A program made the position numbers and the translations under genes. Of a stretch of 64,000 nt of DNA, positions 45,451 to 55,600 are shown in pieces. The number at the start of each line of letters is the position of its first letter. Position 1 is the first letter of the stretch. The DNA lies in contig CM061247.1 in assembly GCA_022605425.2 (NCBI GenBank), positions 1,227,501 to 1,291,500 on the forward strand, in the 5' to 3' direction. Origin of the DNA: Hamiltosporidium tvaerminnensis. Its lineage: Eukaryota > Microsporidia > Dubosqiidae. The notes under the pieces are model-generated. The model was not told the origin of the DNA. It worked only from the letters and a program-made list of their open reading frames with translations, and ran no database searches.

Positions 45451-47145
45451 TCAATAAAAATAGCTCAACTCTGATCTTCTAATTCTATCCATTTCCATCC
45501 ATATTTTAGACTGTAAAGACTCTTCATTACTCATTTTACCAACTAATTCACTTCTTCTTTCATTCAAACTATTTAAAAGGACTTGTAAAGATTCTAATTC
45601 CTTTTTATATTCTCGTGTTTTGCTTTCTTCTATTTTAATATTTTTATCGGTCTGTAAAACTTCCCTATCAAGTGTCAATCCTCTCTCTCTATAAACATTT
45701 TGTTCAGCTTTTAATGTTTCTACTTTGTTTCTAAGATCATCGATTTTTTTATTAAGCTTTGCTATTTCGTTATTATCAAGTCGTAATTCTGCTTCTATTT
45801 TGTGTTTTTCGGTTTCTATTTTCCCTAAATTTGTTTTGCTGTTCTTTAAATGGTTTCTATTGTTACGCAAAGTCTCTTTTAAATTGTCGTTTTCCATTCC
45901 ACGTTCCTTCATTTTTTCTTGTAGAATTGATAATTTCGAAGTCAAATCGTTTAAGGAATTTTTTAAACTATCTAACCTATTTTTACTCTCATCGTACTTC
46001 AACTGTAAAAATGAAGATCGTGCCACATTGGCATCTTTAAGATTCGACTTTTCTTTATCCATCAACTTTTTTTGAGTAAAAATATCCGAATTAGGAAGTG
46101 TGTCTATATTGGCAGACAAATAAGGATGACTACCTGAATCAGAAGGAGGCACATACGGATGTATCGGTGTCAAAGAATCTACAGAAAGATATGGATGAGT
46201 TATAGAAGGCATATCAGGTATATTTTCATGTTTAGGTACATCACTACCACCTTCATTTACATTTATGGTATAAGATATTGTACTATTACTCTCTTTCGGT
46301 CTAATATCTCTACTATTACCTACACCTGTATTGTTCCCGTTCCCCTCATTATAACTTATCTCTTTATTCAAACTAGGTTTACTCTCTTCATTCCCAATAT
46401 TTCCTAAATAATCTTCATTAGATATATCAATAGGAGAAGGTGTATTGATAATTGGTTTTTTAAACTTTTTATAAATTTCTAAATCTGTATTTTCATCATT
46501 ATCTTTCACCACTTTAGTATCTGAAATATCCAACACAGAAATATTTGTATTGTTTCCTTTATGATTATAAGAATTGTCTGTAGAATTAGATGATTTGGGT
46601 TTTATATTTCCATTTTCTACATTTTTTGACTTATAGCTAGGTTCTCTATTCTCTAAAATATTTAAATTAGAATTGTTCTTTCCATCGGTGTTTGAAGCAT
46701 TATCCTTGCGTTCTTTGTCTCTACCTTTGTCTTTCTCATTTCCCTTGTCCCTATCTCTACTCTCGTCTCTAACATTTCCCTTGTCCCTATCTCTATTGTT
46801 GGCTCTATCTATACTGTTGTCTCTATCCTTTTCAGTCTTTTGATTAGAATTACTATTTTTGGAAAATCCGTTATTTAATTTATTTTTCATATTAAAAATA
46901 TCTTGAAAAGAATAAATCGGTATTTGTTGTAGATCATCTGATTGAGGGGAATATTTTGGTTTGTTTTCTGTGGGTTTTTTGTTTTTAGACGTATTTTTAT
47001 TAAAATTGGGTTTCCCTGCGTCACTTAAAGGTGTATTTGCTTTATAAGGGATATTATTGCTATTGCTGGGTGTTTTAAAGGGACCTGGGTCACCTAATAG
47101 AGGTATTTCCCATATAAGGGGGTTTAGCACCTTTATCATCACCAC
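45451..47145 (-). CDS. Downstream part of frameshifted repeat/coiled-coil protein gene
   Basis: Open frame of 564 codons ending in TGA. Its first ~20 residues are out of frame with the gene's own start; true homology to the upstream part begins at PLLGDPGPFKTP (residues 16-27), a variant of the 20-residue repeat encoded upstream. Residues 105-148 are a charged Arg/Asp/Lys/Gly-rich low-complexity tract (RDRDKG). Three HPY motifs lie at ~317, 329 and 340. Residues ~365-550 form a long coiled coil, ending SELSYFY. There are no cysteines in the segments checked. Together with the upstream part it would make a secreted structural-type protein, perhaps of spore wall or polar tube character, but this is inference only. 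The antisense frames at 45725-46407 are shadows. Confidence 0.8.
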   Translation of the reverse strand: MVMIKVLNPLIWEIPLLGDPGPFKTPSNSNNIPYKANTPLSDAGKPNFNKNTSKNKKPTENKPKYSPQSDDLQQIPIYSFQDIFNMKNKLNNGFSKNSNSNQKTEKDRDNSIDRANNRDRDKGNVRDESRDRDKGNEKDKGRDKERKDNASNTDGKNNSNLNILENREPSYKSKNVENGNIKPKSSNSTDNSYNHKGNNTNISVLDISDTKVVKDNDENTDLEIYKKFKKPIINTPSPIDISNEDYLGNIGNEESKPSLNKEISYNEGNGNNTGVGNSRDIRPKESNSTISYTINVNEGGSDVPKHENIPDMPSITHPYLSVDSLTPIHPYVPPSDSGSHPYLSANIDTLPNSDIFTQKKLMDKEKSNLKDANVARSSFLQLKYDESKNRLDSLKNSLNDLTSKLSILQEKMKERGMENDNLKETLRNNRNHLKNSKTNLGKIETEKHKIEAELRLDNNEIAKLNKKIDDLRNKVETLKAEQNVYRERGLTLDREVLQTDKNIKIEESKTREYKKELESLQVLLNSLNERRSELVGKMSNEESLQSKIWMEMDRIRRSELSYFY

Positions 47146-47605
47146 TGTTATCTAACACCCCTTTATAATTCTTTAAATAATCCAAAGGGTTATTTCCACT
47201 ATAAGGAGTCATATTACCACCACTAAAAGGTCCCATGTCACTTAAAGGGTTATTTCCACTATAAGGGGTCTTATTACTACCACTAAAGGGTCCCATGTCA
47301 CCTAAAGGGTTATTTCCACTATAAGGGGTCTTATTACTACCACTAAAAGGTCCCATGTCACCTAAAGGGGTATTTCCCTTATATGTGTCATTAACACCCC
47401 TTCCATTATCATATAATTTACTTAAAGTATCATTTAAAGGTAAATTCTCCTTAAAAAGACTTCCATTATATTCTTCCCCCGTATTTCCTTTCATTCCAAT
47501 ATCATCAATAATTACAATTTGACACTTCAATACCATAATTAACAGTATGATACACATTTTCATTTGTTTACAGAAGAATTGAGAATTTAAAACAAAGCAA
47601 TACAA
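47090..47605 (-). CDS. Upstream part: signal peptide and 20-residue repeats
   Basis: 171-codon frame. The likely functional start is the Met at residue 15 (codon at 47561-47563), which gives a classical signal peptide MKMCIILLIMVLKCQIVIID; the first ATG adds 14 residues. Residues 77-136 are three tandem 20-residue repeats of the type G-N-N-P-L-G-D-M-G-P-F-S-G-S-N-K-T-P-Y-S, with partial units on both sides. The frame ends at TGA 47090-47092, in the middle of a further repeat, while the same repeat continues in the other frame (45451-47145). One extra base relative to the repeat pattern separates the two; a run of five identical bases at 47118-47122 is a candidate place for a true indel or a sequencing error. 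Confidence 0.75.
   Translation of the reverse strand: MYCFVLNSQFFCKQMKMCIILLIMVLKCQIVIIDDIGMKGNTGEEYNGSLFKENLPLNDTLSKLYDNGRGVNDTYKGNTPLGDMGPFSGSNKTPYSGNNPLGDMGPFSGSNKTPYSGNNPLSDMGPFSGGNMTPYSGNNPLDYLKNYKGVLDNSGDDKGAKPPYMGNTSIR
47198..47377 (-). repeat. Three 60-bp coding tandem repeats
   Basis: Each unit encodes 20 residues beginning GN(N/T)PL(G/S)DMGPFSG. The units are almost identical at DNA level, which suggests recent unequal exchange or slippage. Confidence 0.95.
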
Positions 47606-47714
47606 ATGTTTCAGGTTTAAATATTTTTTATTTCGGTATTAATAATTTATTTGCACTTTTTTTGCAATTTAAAAATAAATCTTTGGTATTTAAAAGGGTT
47701 TTTGGTAGTAATAA

Positions 47715-48140
47715 ATAACACCCTTATAACTATAAGAGGATTAATTGCAAATGATTTAAACCCCCTTTATATAACAATTATATTAGTTATTTTTAAGACC
47801 CCTTTAACTATTACTAGTTATAACGAATAATTTAACACCCCTTTATATATCTATTTTATATTACATCTTTTTAAAAGTGTTATTATAATCAAATTGGATT
47901 TTTAAAACATAAAACAAGAGAATAATAACACAGTGTTTATTAAACCTACATTAACACCCTTTATATTACTATTCATTTAATTAACCCCTTTATATTACTA
48001 TCGTATACTTAAAACCCTTTATATTACTGTCCTATAGTTAACACCCTTTATATTGGTGTCCTATGGTTAACACCCTTTATATTACTACCCATCTACTTAA
48101 CACCCTTTATATTACTATCCTAATACTTAACACCCCATAA
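47715..48140. repeat. Tandem array of 29-30 bp units between two genes
   Basis: From 47951 to about 48140 there are six and a half units starting at 47951, 47981, 48009, 48038, 48067, 48097 and 48127, each beginning TTAACACCCTTTATATTACT with small changes. Looser, related half-units (ACCC followed by TTTATA or TTATAA) extend left to about 47715. The array lies between the 3' end of the DnaJ gene and the start of the repeat-protein gene and is non-coding in all frames. It may hold the promoter of the latter or the 3' end of the former. Confidence 0.9.
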
Positions 48141-48175
48141 CCCCTTTCTCTTCTATCCCTCCCAACCAAGCCTTA

Positions 48176-49090
48176 TCATAAAACACTCGCCATTCTCTGT
48201 CTCTGTGAGGGTGTTAACTTAGGAATATCTTCTACAAAAACTTTAACCTTTAAATTACCCATACGAGAGGGTTCTTTAGATAAAGGCATTCCCAAGCCAT
48301 TAATAACACACCAATCACCTATCCTAGTAATATAACCCTCCTCAAGTCTAAATCTTCTTTTTCCAGGCAAAATAAGATTACGAGAAAATCCACAAATAAA
48401 TTCTTTAAAAGTAATACGGATCTCCATTTCCAAATCATTTCCATTTCTAGTAAATACAGGATCTGGAACTTCATCTAATAAAATATGAACATCTTGAAAA
48501 GATCCGTCATTGAGTTGATCTCCTTGATCTTTAAATTTAAATTTGGTGCCTTTTTTATATCCTGGCTTGACAACAACCTCTAGATTGTTTTCTGTTTGCG
48601 TAGAACTTAAAAGTTTGCGACGTATTTTATATTTCTTTTTACATCCACTAAAAAGATCATCTAAAGTACATTTTAATACGAATTCGACTGCATTTTTCTG
48701 TTTGCCTTTACGTGTGTCGTGGGTATCAAAAAAACTTTCAAAAATATTTTCACTGCCAAAAATATTTTCGCTGCCGAAATTTTTAAAGGAACTGAATTTG
48801 AAGTTGGGAAAGTTTCCAAACGATTCGAAATCAAAATTTGAGTTGGTAAATTGTGGATCGGAAGTGCCGAATCTGTCGTAGTTTTTACGTTTTTCTGTGT
48901 CTTTTAAAACGTGGTATGCTTCGTTTACTTCCATAAATTGGGTGTTTAGTTTTTTCTTTTCTTCTTCTGTTGCATTAGGGTGTCGGTCGGGGTGTAGTTT
49001 TAGGGTTAGTTTGCGGTATGCAGCTTTTATTTGCTCGGGTGTTGCTGTCTTACTGACGTTTAACACTTTGTAGTAATCCTTGTTGCCCAT
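48176..49090 (-). CDS. DnaJ/HSP40 co-chaperone, class II (DNAJB/Sis1 type)
   Basis: J-domain co-chaperone that stimulates Hsp70 ATPase activity and delivers unfolded clients. Residues 4-72 are a J domain with the invariant HPD at 33-35 and the KRKNYDRFG end at 67-75. Residues ~82-122 are a Phe/Gly/Asn/Ser-rich linker containing a duplicated FGSENI. Residues ~133-210 and 211-290 are the two beta-sandwich client-binding domains, with the [11 protein letters not shown]…GDQ signature at 176-191. There is no cysteine-rich zinc finger (hence class II) and no C-terminal EEVD-type ending. The length of 304 residues is slightly short for the ~340-residue family. The start is the first ATG and gives the usual N terminus ([10 protein letters not shown]). 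It is probably cytosolic, as no transit peptide or membrane segment is seen. Stop codon TGA. Confidence 0.95.
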   Translation of the reverse strand: MGNKDYYKVLNVSKTATPEQIKAAYRKLTLKLHPDRHPNATEEEKKKLNTQFMEVNEAYHVLKDTEKRKNYDRFGTSDPQFTNSNFDFESFGNFPNFKFSSFKNFGSENIFGSENIFESFFDTHDTRKGKQKNAVEFVLKCTLDDLFSGCKKKYKIRRKLLSSTQTENNLEVVVKPGYKKGTKFKFKDQGDQLNDGSFQDVHILLDEVPDPVFTRNGNDLEMEIRITFKEFICGFSRNLILPGKRRFRLEEGYITRIGDWCVINGLGMPLSKEPSRMGNLKVKVFVEDIPKLTPSQRQRMASVL

Positions 49091-50377
49091 TAAGAATTTT
49101 TCGAGGAAAGTATTTATTTGGTGAAATTTCTAGAAATTTCTAAGAAAAAAAAAGGAAATTTGTAATGATAGGAGAATAAAAGGGGTTAGGAAAATATTTC
49201 AAAAGGGTATATTATTAGGAATTGGAATTGTGATTAGAGTAGAAATATTTTTTAGAAATAAAATGTATTGGAAAATGGAGGTTGGTTGGAAAGAAAAAAA
49301 TTGGCAGAGAAAACAAAATAAAATTAATAAATATTGTAAATGCAATTAGGAATTTAATAACGGTGTAATCAAGGTTTAAATATTAGCAGAGTTACTCACA
49401 AATTCTGATCCTTTCAATTTTCAAATTAAAAAACACTTCATCACAAAATAAAACACACAAAAATTTTAGATAACGTTCTATCTTCACCTTACATTACCAA
49501 TGTGTTCTGTTGAAGCTTCTTTTTACGAGTCATTTGATATCAAGCCTTTGCTTGTAGCTATCCGAATGAGAACGATAAATAAAATCGTAATTATAGCAAT
49601 TTTTTGACAAACTGCTGGTAGAAATGATCTTGAATTGTCTATATTTAAATATGGAAAGGTTTTAAAGAATTTTTGGAATTGACTAGCCTGAGCTTAATTT
49701 TATTTTGCGAGAAATTAAACTAATTGCATAACTCACGGTTTCTCATGTGCAAATAAACACAAAATGAGCCGAAAACAAAATAAGGCAAAAATTGAGGAAA
49801 TATAGCCGTAGAATCGCAACGTAACCCATCGCTCATATACCCAACCGAACAACTTCGGTTTTAAAACTTTGAGATTTTTATTTGAGCAAACAAAAAAAAA
49901 TCCGAATATTCAATCGAAAACTTAAAACAAAAAATTTCATTGACAAAGTATATATTAAAGTTATGGAACTCTTTATTTAATTATATGGTAAATATGCAGA
50001 ATCTTGTGTATATGATAAAATAACAAACTATGTGCAGATTATACAAGCAGATCCGGCAAGGTACATTTAAACGAAAGCACGAGAATAATCTCGGATCCGT
50101 ATGGAATTCGAAATAGAAAGTGAGATAATAAATCATATCTGTCAAGTTCTTCTTATTGAGAGTATGGGAAACGCATAAAATCCAATCTTCTAAAAAAATT
50201 CCTTAAAAAATACATGTGAACCCAGCTCACAGCCAAACAAAAAAATTGTTTTATTATAGGATTTTTTGAAAAAATAATTCTTACAATATCTATGTTAACA
50301 CGCACCAAATATGAAATTACGATGCATGTGCCAAGAAAAATAGTTTGTTCGAGCAATCGAAACATCAATTTTCTGAC
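49091..50377. other. Intergenic, nothing recognised
   Basis: AT-rich. The short divergent frames near 50153-50380 have no motif. Confidence 0.5.
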
Positions 50378-50610
50378 CATGCCGGTGCAGAATTGGCCTG
50401 AAGTATTCTCTGCTTGTCATAAGAGGTGGCCAAAAGAGACGGGTTCTTTAGATTTGGTTTGGTTTAGGGCTAACAACTCTCCATCAAAACCACCTTTTTA
50501 CGAAACCCAAAAGAGTAAACGAACTCACCGGAAAGAGATCGGTGTGCGGCATTACCGAGAGAGTTTAAGGCCAGTGTAGAGCTGTAATGCTAAGGATGAA
50601 TGAATTGAGA
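50378..50610 (+). mobile_element. ~225-bp short retroposon, copy 2
   Basis: Aligns along its length with the element at 28054-28278: ATTGGCCTGAAGTATTCTCT, then CTTGTCATAAGAGGTGGCC, an ACGAAACCC block, AGAGATCGGTG(T/G)GCGG, and the end TGTAATGCTAAGGATGAA. It is more diverged, and no TSD is visible. The open frame at 50292-50579 crosses it and is not considered coding, since the copies do not share a frame. Confidence 0.85.
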
Positions 50611-50759
50611 AACTTCAAATAAATTTAAACATAAATAATATCTATTCAATTAAATTATGAGTTATACTAACGTTTTTTACACTTTTACGTATTTTATTCA
50701 CCTTATTTCTTATTGGAAATCTCATCCTTTATTTATATTTATATCGGTTTTACCAATAT

Positions 50760-51880
50760 TTTTTCATTTAAATAAATTTTTTATTATTTTCTGTTTATAC
50801 ATATTTAACTTTTTCTTTTTTGTTGCTTAGTTCTTGTCAAATGTTTGATTTTTCCACATGGTTCTTTTCTCTTTCAATAAAACATATTGACCCTCTTCTA
50901 TCTTCTCTTTTGTGTTTCGATCTGACTAAGTATCTTTATTTCAAAAAGAAATGCATTTCTAACATTTTATATTGAATGAGATTGATAAACGGTTTTTGGT
51001 TTATACGTATTTGTAGCCTTTGACATGCATCTTATGATATTTGTTTCTTATATTTTTTTTGGATTATGGCATAAGCAATTATCATGATAAAAAACTAAAT
51101 ATGTCTAAATCATTTGTCTATAAGACACAATTAAAGTTCTCTATCTCAACTTTATAAATTAGCAAACAGAAAGAAATCTCTACCTGTATGTATTTTATCA
51201 TGTCTAATTTCAATAAACGCAAATATAAAATTTTATTATTAAGAATTCTGAAATCATTTTTTTATTCCTGTGTCCACTCTTTTCTTCGCATGCTCTTTTA
51301 AGGATTTCTTAAACTGAATGATTTCTAATTTTTTTGACGACTTGAATTTATATCGATTTAGAAGAAGAAGGTGTGGGTATCCAAACACTTTATTATGCCT
51401 TCTAATGTAGTCATGACCGAGCATTTTCTCACATCAAGTACCAAATTATAAACTATTTTACAAAAAAACATTACTTGTTAGTACATACCATCTGCTTGCC
51501 CGAATATATTTCCATTCTCAATAATACAGAACACTTTTTAATCACGTAGCCTAATATTTTCTTTCTTTACGCATCTAGATGAGTCACTTACACACAAAGC
51601 TTATTTTTTTTAGAATTATATTTTTTGCACGCAGTTTCTTTTTTCTATTTCGTTATATAGTTTTGCAAGTTGAGCTTCTTCTAAATTCTTCTTGATGACA
51701 CCTTCTTCTTCATGATCTTCAACTTCTAAAAAGTCTTTTATTGGCACAAGATTGGTTTTATTAGTATGCTTTACCATTGGAATTGCTACTCTTCGAGTTG
51801 ATGTTTCTTTACTTTTTCCAGAATATCCCAAAAGTTGCATAAACATATTTTCACTTCGCAACTCAACAATATAAAGGCCT
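50760..51880 (-). mobile_element. 5'-truncated R4/Dong-like LINE copy, eroded
   Basis: Minus-strand copy from the region between reverse transcriptase and endonuclease down to the C-terminal end. The frame 51616-51861 (81 codons, LRSENMFMQLLGY-like start and NLEEAQLAKLYNEIEK end) is the best-preserved version of a segment that is scrambled by frameshifts in the long copy (55160-55450). Endonuclease-region similarity follows at 51290-51450 and the C-terminal region at about 50.9-51.05 kb. The 5' truncation lies at about 51880, only ~30 bp from the next element. The 3' end is too eroded to place exactly. Confidence 0.8.
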
Positions 51881-51910
51881 CTTATAATTTAATTATAAAA
51901 ATTAAATATT

Positions 51911-52667
51911 TTAGAATTTTTAATAGTGGAGGGAGGATAACCACATAAAAAACTTTCTGCTTGGCAATGAGTGTGTGAAAGTGTTGTGAGATCATTGTTT
52001 GGATTTTTGGTGGGAATACAACCACACTACATCTTCGGTTGTTCCATGGGAATTGTTATGAGGAGGAGAGGTCTAAGAAATGGAGAAACTTTTTCTACAA
52101 AATATTTGTAGTTTTTTATGTAACCAGATTGCAGACCGCAGCTGAAAATGTAGGTAATTGCCCTGTAAAAGCATGGAAACCTAGCCTTGCTCACTCAGGT
52201 TAGAAGACTTAGCGCCTGGGAGATATAAAAATAAAACCCATTAAAACCCGGGAGAGCTAAGTAGCAGGTTATACCTGTTGGTATGACATTGCACTGTCTA
52301 GGTGGACCCCATGTAAATCTCTGAAATATATCTTAGCTAGAAGTTTATTGGGTTCGGAAAGTGTAGAGTAAGTGGGAATGCTGCATAGTCTTGGGGGAGC
52401 CCAGGGGGGGGGCTTCGGCCTTCGATCACACTCCATGCAACGGACATTAACGAACTCCGGGCAACTGCCTCGCCTATTAATTAGGTTCTACACACCTGGT
52501 AGATGAAAGGCTTTGGGACGTAGGTATCGCAGTGGTTACCGATGGAGTGTTGGGGTAGCAGTCATTTATGTTAAACCTAGAACTGCGTTAATGTCATTAA
52601 AACAAATATAACACATGCCACTATTGTAAAAAGATGTGATATTTTTAAATAAAATTAGAATTTTTAA
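51911..52667 (+). mobile_element. Unit A retroposon with perfect 13-bp TSD, upstream of the LINE ORF
   Basis: Full-length unit A (51924-52654) flanked by identical TTAGAATTTTTAA repeats at 51911-51923 and 52655-52667. It is very similar to the 44 kb copy. Its right TSD abuts the LINE coding region (ATG at 52672), so the unit looks like a LINE 5' UTR although the repeats show that it was inserted separately. A GTG-initiated extension of the LINE frame into the unit tail (52636) is therefore spurious. Confidence 0.9.
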
Positions 52668-55600
52668 AATCATGGGTAGAAAGAAAAATGTTAGCAGCGA
52701 AATATCGAAAAATACCAAAATAAAGGCTGCAAACGACGCTGATGAGGTGAAGAAGAGTGATAGTGAGGTACAAAAATGTAAGCTACACCCACCGGCGATT
52801 TCCCTACCTTCCTCCTCCTACACAACAATAACACCTCCACCACCAAGCCAAACATGCAGTAAAATGCAAAATAGTGGGCTTGACACCTTACCTTCGCCTA
52901 ATGCACCAGTTCCCTCTTCGGTTGAAGTCTCTGCGGGCGAGCCATCGTACGACATGACAAGCCCCTGTACTCTAGCTATTCCGGGAGGTAACAGGCTAAT
53001 GGCATTGCGGACGATATTCGATTCCGTAACAGCCGACTCGAAGGAATGGCCTCGAATTGTTTTTTTTGCAGTACAGACAAGGTTTGAAAGAATGCCAAGA
53101 AATGGCTGGACAGAGCTTCACAGGTACTATAATGAGAAATTCGGCTGCACTGAAACTCTCGAAGTGTTAAAAAAATTGGCACAAAGTGAGATGGGAAAGG
53201 AAGTAAAATCAGAAGAGAATGGATAGCGACGTAGAATCGCCACTTGTCTCGCTGATACATGCACTTTGACCGACACCACGGAGTACATAAACCTAAGAGA
53301 TAAATTCTTGAGTAAAATCAAAGAAATCTCGGAGAACGAAATTGGAAAAGTGGTGGTCCGAACTAGAAAACATCCAAATGAATTGGTTGATAGTAAAGTT
53401 CTGGATCTCATTAATCGAGTAGTCGGTGAATATGATTGAGCTCATGTACCTGAGTCAATTACGGAAGCCGCGTATATCATGCAAGCTGCGCAGGTATGCT
53501 ATGACGAGGCAACACGCAAAGAAAAGCCTAGATCCGCTTGGAAGGAAAACATAGAAACTAAAATTTCTAAGCTAGTACTTTCCAAAGATATTCTCGGGAA
53601 GGCTCGTAAGCAGGAAAAGCTCTCCACTTCGGAAACGAAGAGCCTTAAGAAAATCATGCGAGAGTTTAATTAAAACTTGAGCAGTGTAACTGATCTTTCT
53701 GAGGCTTTAGTTAAGAAGAATGAGTCTTTGAATGTGTACGAGAAAAAAATTACGATGCATGAAAGTAGGAAGCAATTCCGAAAAGAGAATCGTATGTTTG
53801 AACTTTTCCGGGGTCGATTTTATCGTGGGTTATCTGAGCGTGTGGAATCCGAGCATGTGGTTAGCCGTGATGAAATTGTGAGTTTTTGGTCTACAATGTG
53901 GAACAAAAATGATGACACAGTCACGTATGATGATTATTTGATTCCTTTTGTATCAGATAATCATCCGACCACGTTTCCTTCACTTGATGAATTTGTAAGT
54001 ATTATTAATTGGCTTCCCAATTGGAAAGCTGCTGGAATTGACAGTATTTATAATTTTTTCATCAAGAAACTTACAAATCTTCACAAATATCTTTATGATA
54101 TTGTGAAATTTATATGTTTAGAAGGAAAAACTCAAGTTGATTGGTTTTACTGCGGGCTTACGTATTTGATACCGAAAGGAATTCCACGAAGAGGCTCTGA
54201 CTAAAGGCCAATCACTTGTATGTCAAACCTCTACAAGTTAACGACTAAGTGTGTAACGAAAGTCGTTCAAATTGAAGTGGAAAGGCGAGGGTTGCTTGCA
54301 GAGAACCAATTAGGGGCGGTAAGAGGTGTGCAGGGAGCGAAAGAGCAGGCTCTACTGAATATTGCCTTAAATAAAGAGTATGGAAATAATCTAAAGGCAA
54401 CATGGATTGATGTTAAAAAAGCTTATGATTCAATAGAACATGCTTATTTAACTCAATGCATTGAAAACCTTAATTTACCTGATTGGATCCTGAAATTTAT
54501 CAAGGTAATTATATTAAAATGGAAAATTGAAATATCAGTAGGGCTTGAAAAAATCATGAGCAAGAAGATTGAGAGAGGGATTCTACAAGGAGATAGTTTG
54601 TCACCATTGTTCTTTGTCTTGTGTATGGATCCATTAAGCCGAAAGCTTAATGAAAAATACACAAAAGTGACAGTACAAACAGATGCAGAATCCATTTTTA
54701 CTAATCATCTCTTGTTTATTGATGATCTTAAGCTCCTTGCAAAAGACAGCTCCACATTGAGTGCTATGACAGACGAGGCAAAGTAATTTTCAGAGGTGAT
54801 TAGGTTAGAGATTAACAAAGAGAAGTCAGCCACAAAGGATAAGTGTTGTGAAGATACTGCTACTCTTCTAGAAGGTGTTAGTGTTTACAAATATTTAGGA
54901 ATAATTGAAGATAGCAGAGGAATTCCAACACGTAGCTCATTTGAAGAAGTACAGAGCAAACTGATAGCAAGAGTTGAAAGACTTTGTCACACTAGATTAA
55001 ATGCAAAAAATTTATTTTCTGCAATCAATCAACATGCGATATCGTTAAATAACTATCTCATAGGAGTACTTCGACTTGAACCGGCTGACTTCTCTAAGTT
55101 AGATGATGCAGTGCGTGCGGTGTTGGTAAAAAAATCAGATACATCCTCGCCAAGGATGTAAACAGTGTTTCTACCTTCCTATAACAGAACTTAGAAAATG
55201 CTTGCACCGTGTTGAGTTGCGAAGCGACCATATGCTTCTGCAACTCTTTGATTTTCTGAAAAAACATAAAGATATATCGATAGAAGAGAGCAATTCTCAA
55301 GGACGAGAATAATAATAAAACCCATCTTGCACTAATAAAAGGCTTTTTAAAAGTAAAGTAAAGGTTAGTAGAAGAAGTCACTAAGAAAAGTTTAGAAGAA
55401 GCTCAACTTGCCATACTATATAACGAAATAGAAAAAGGCAAAACTTCATTCAAAGTTATATAATGCAAGAAAAAATGAGCTTGTGAGTGTTAGTGACTCT
55501 TCAAGATGGCTAAAGAGAGGAAATATTAGACCAAGAAATGAAGCTGTATTCTGCTATATCCAGGATAGAAATGTATTCTGGGGAGCAGATGGTGTATGTC

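Noticed and set aside
45725-46407. Several plus-strand frames of 82-116 codons
   Set aside because: Shadows of the low-complexity and coiled-coil coding sequence on the minus strand.
47951-48140. CRISPR-like array
   Set aside because: Units are contiguous tandem repeats without unique spacers, in a eukaryotic context.
50153-50579. Overlapping frames of 75 and 95 codons on opposite strands
   Set aside because: They overlap the second copy of the ~225-bp retroposon and are not conserved as frames in the first copy.
51926-52080. HDV-like or hammerhead ribozyme at the unit A 5' end
   Set aside because: No conserved hammerhead core was found, and I could not draw the nested pseudoknot by eye; left as a test, not a call.
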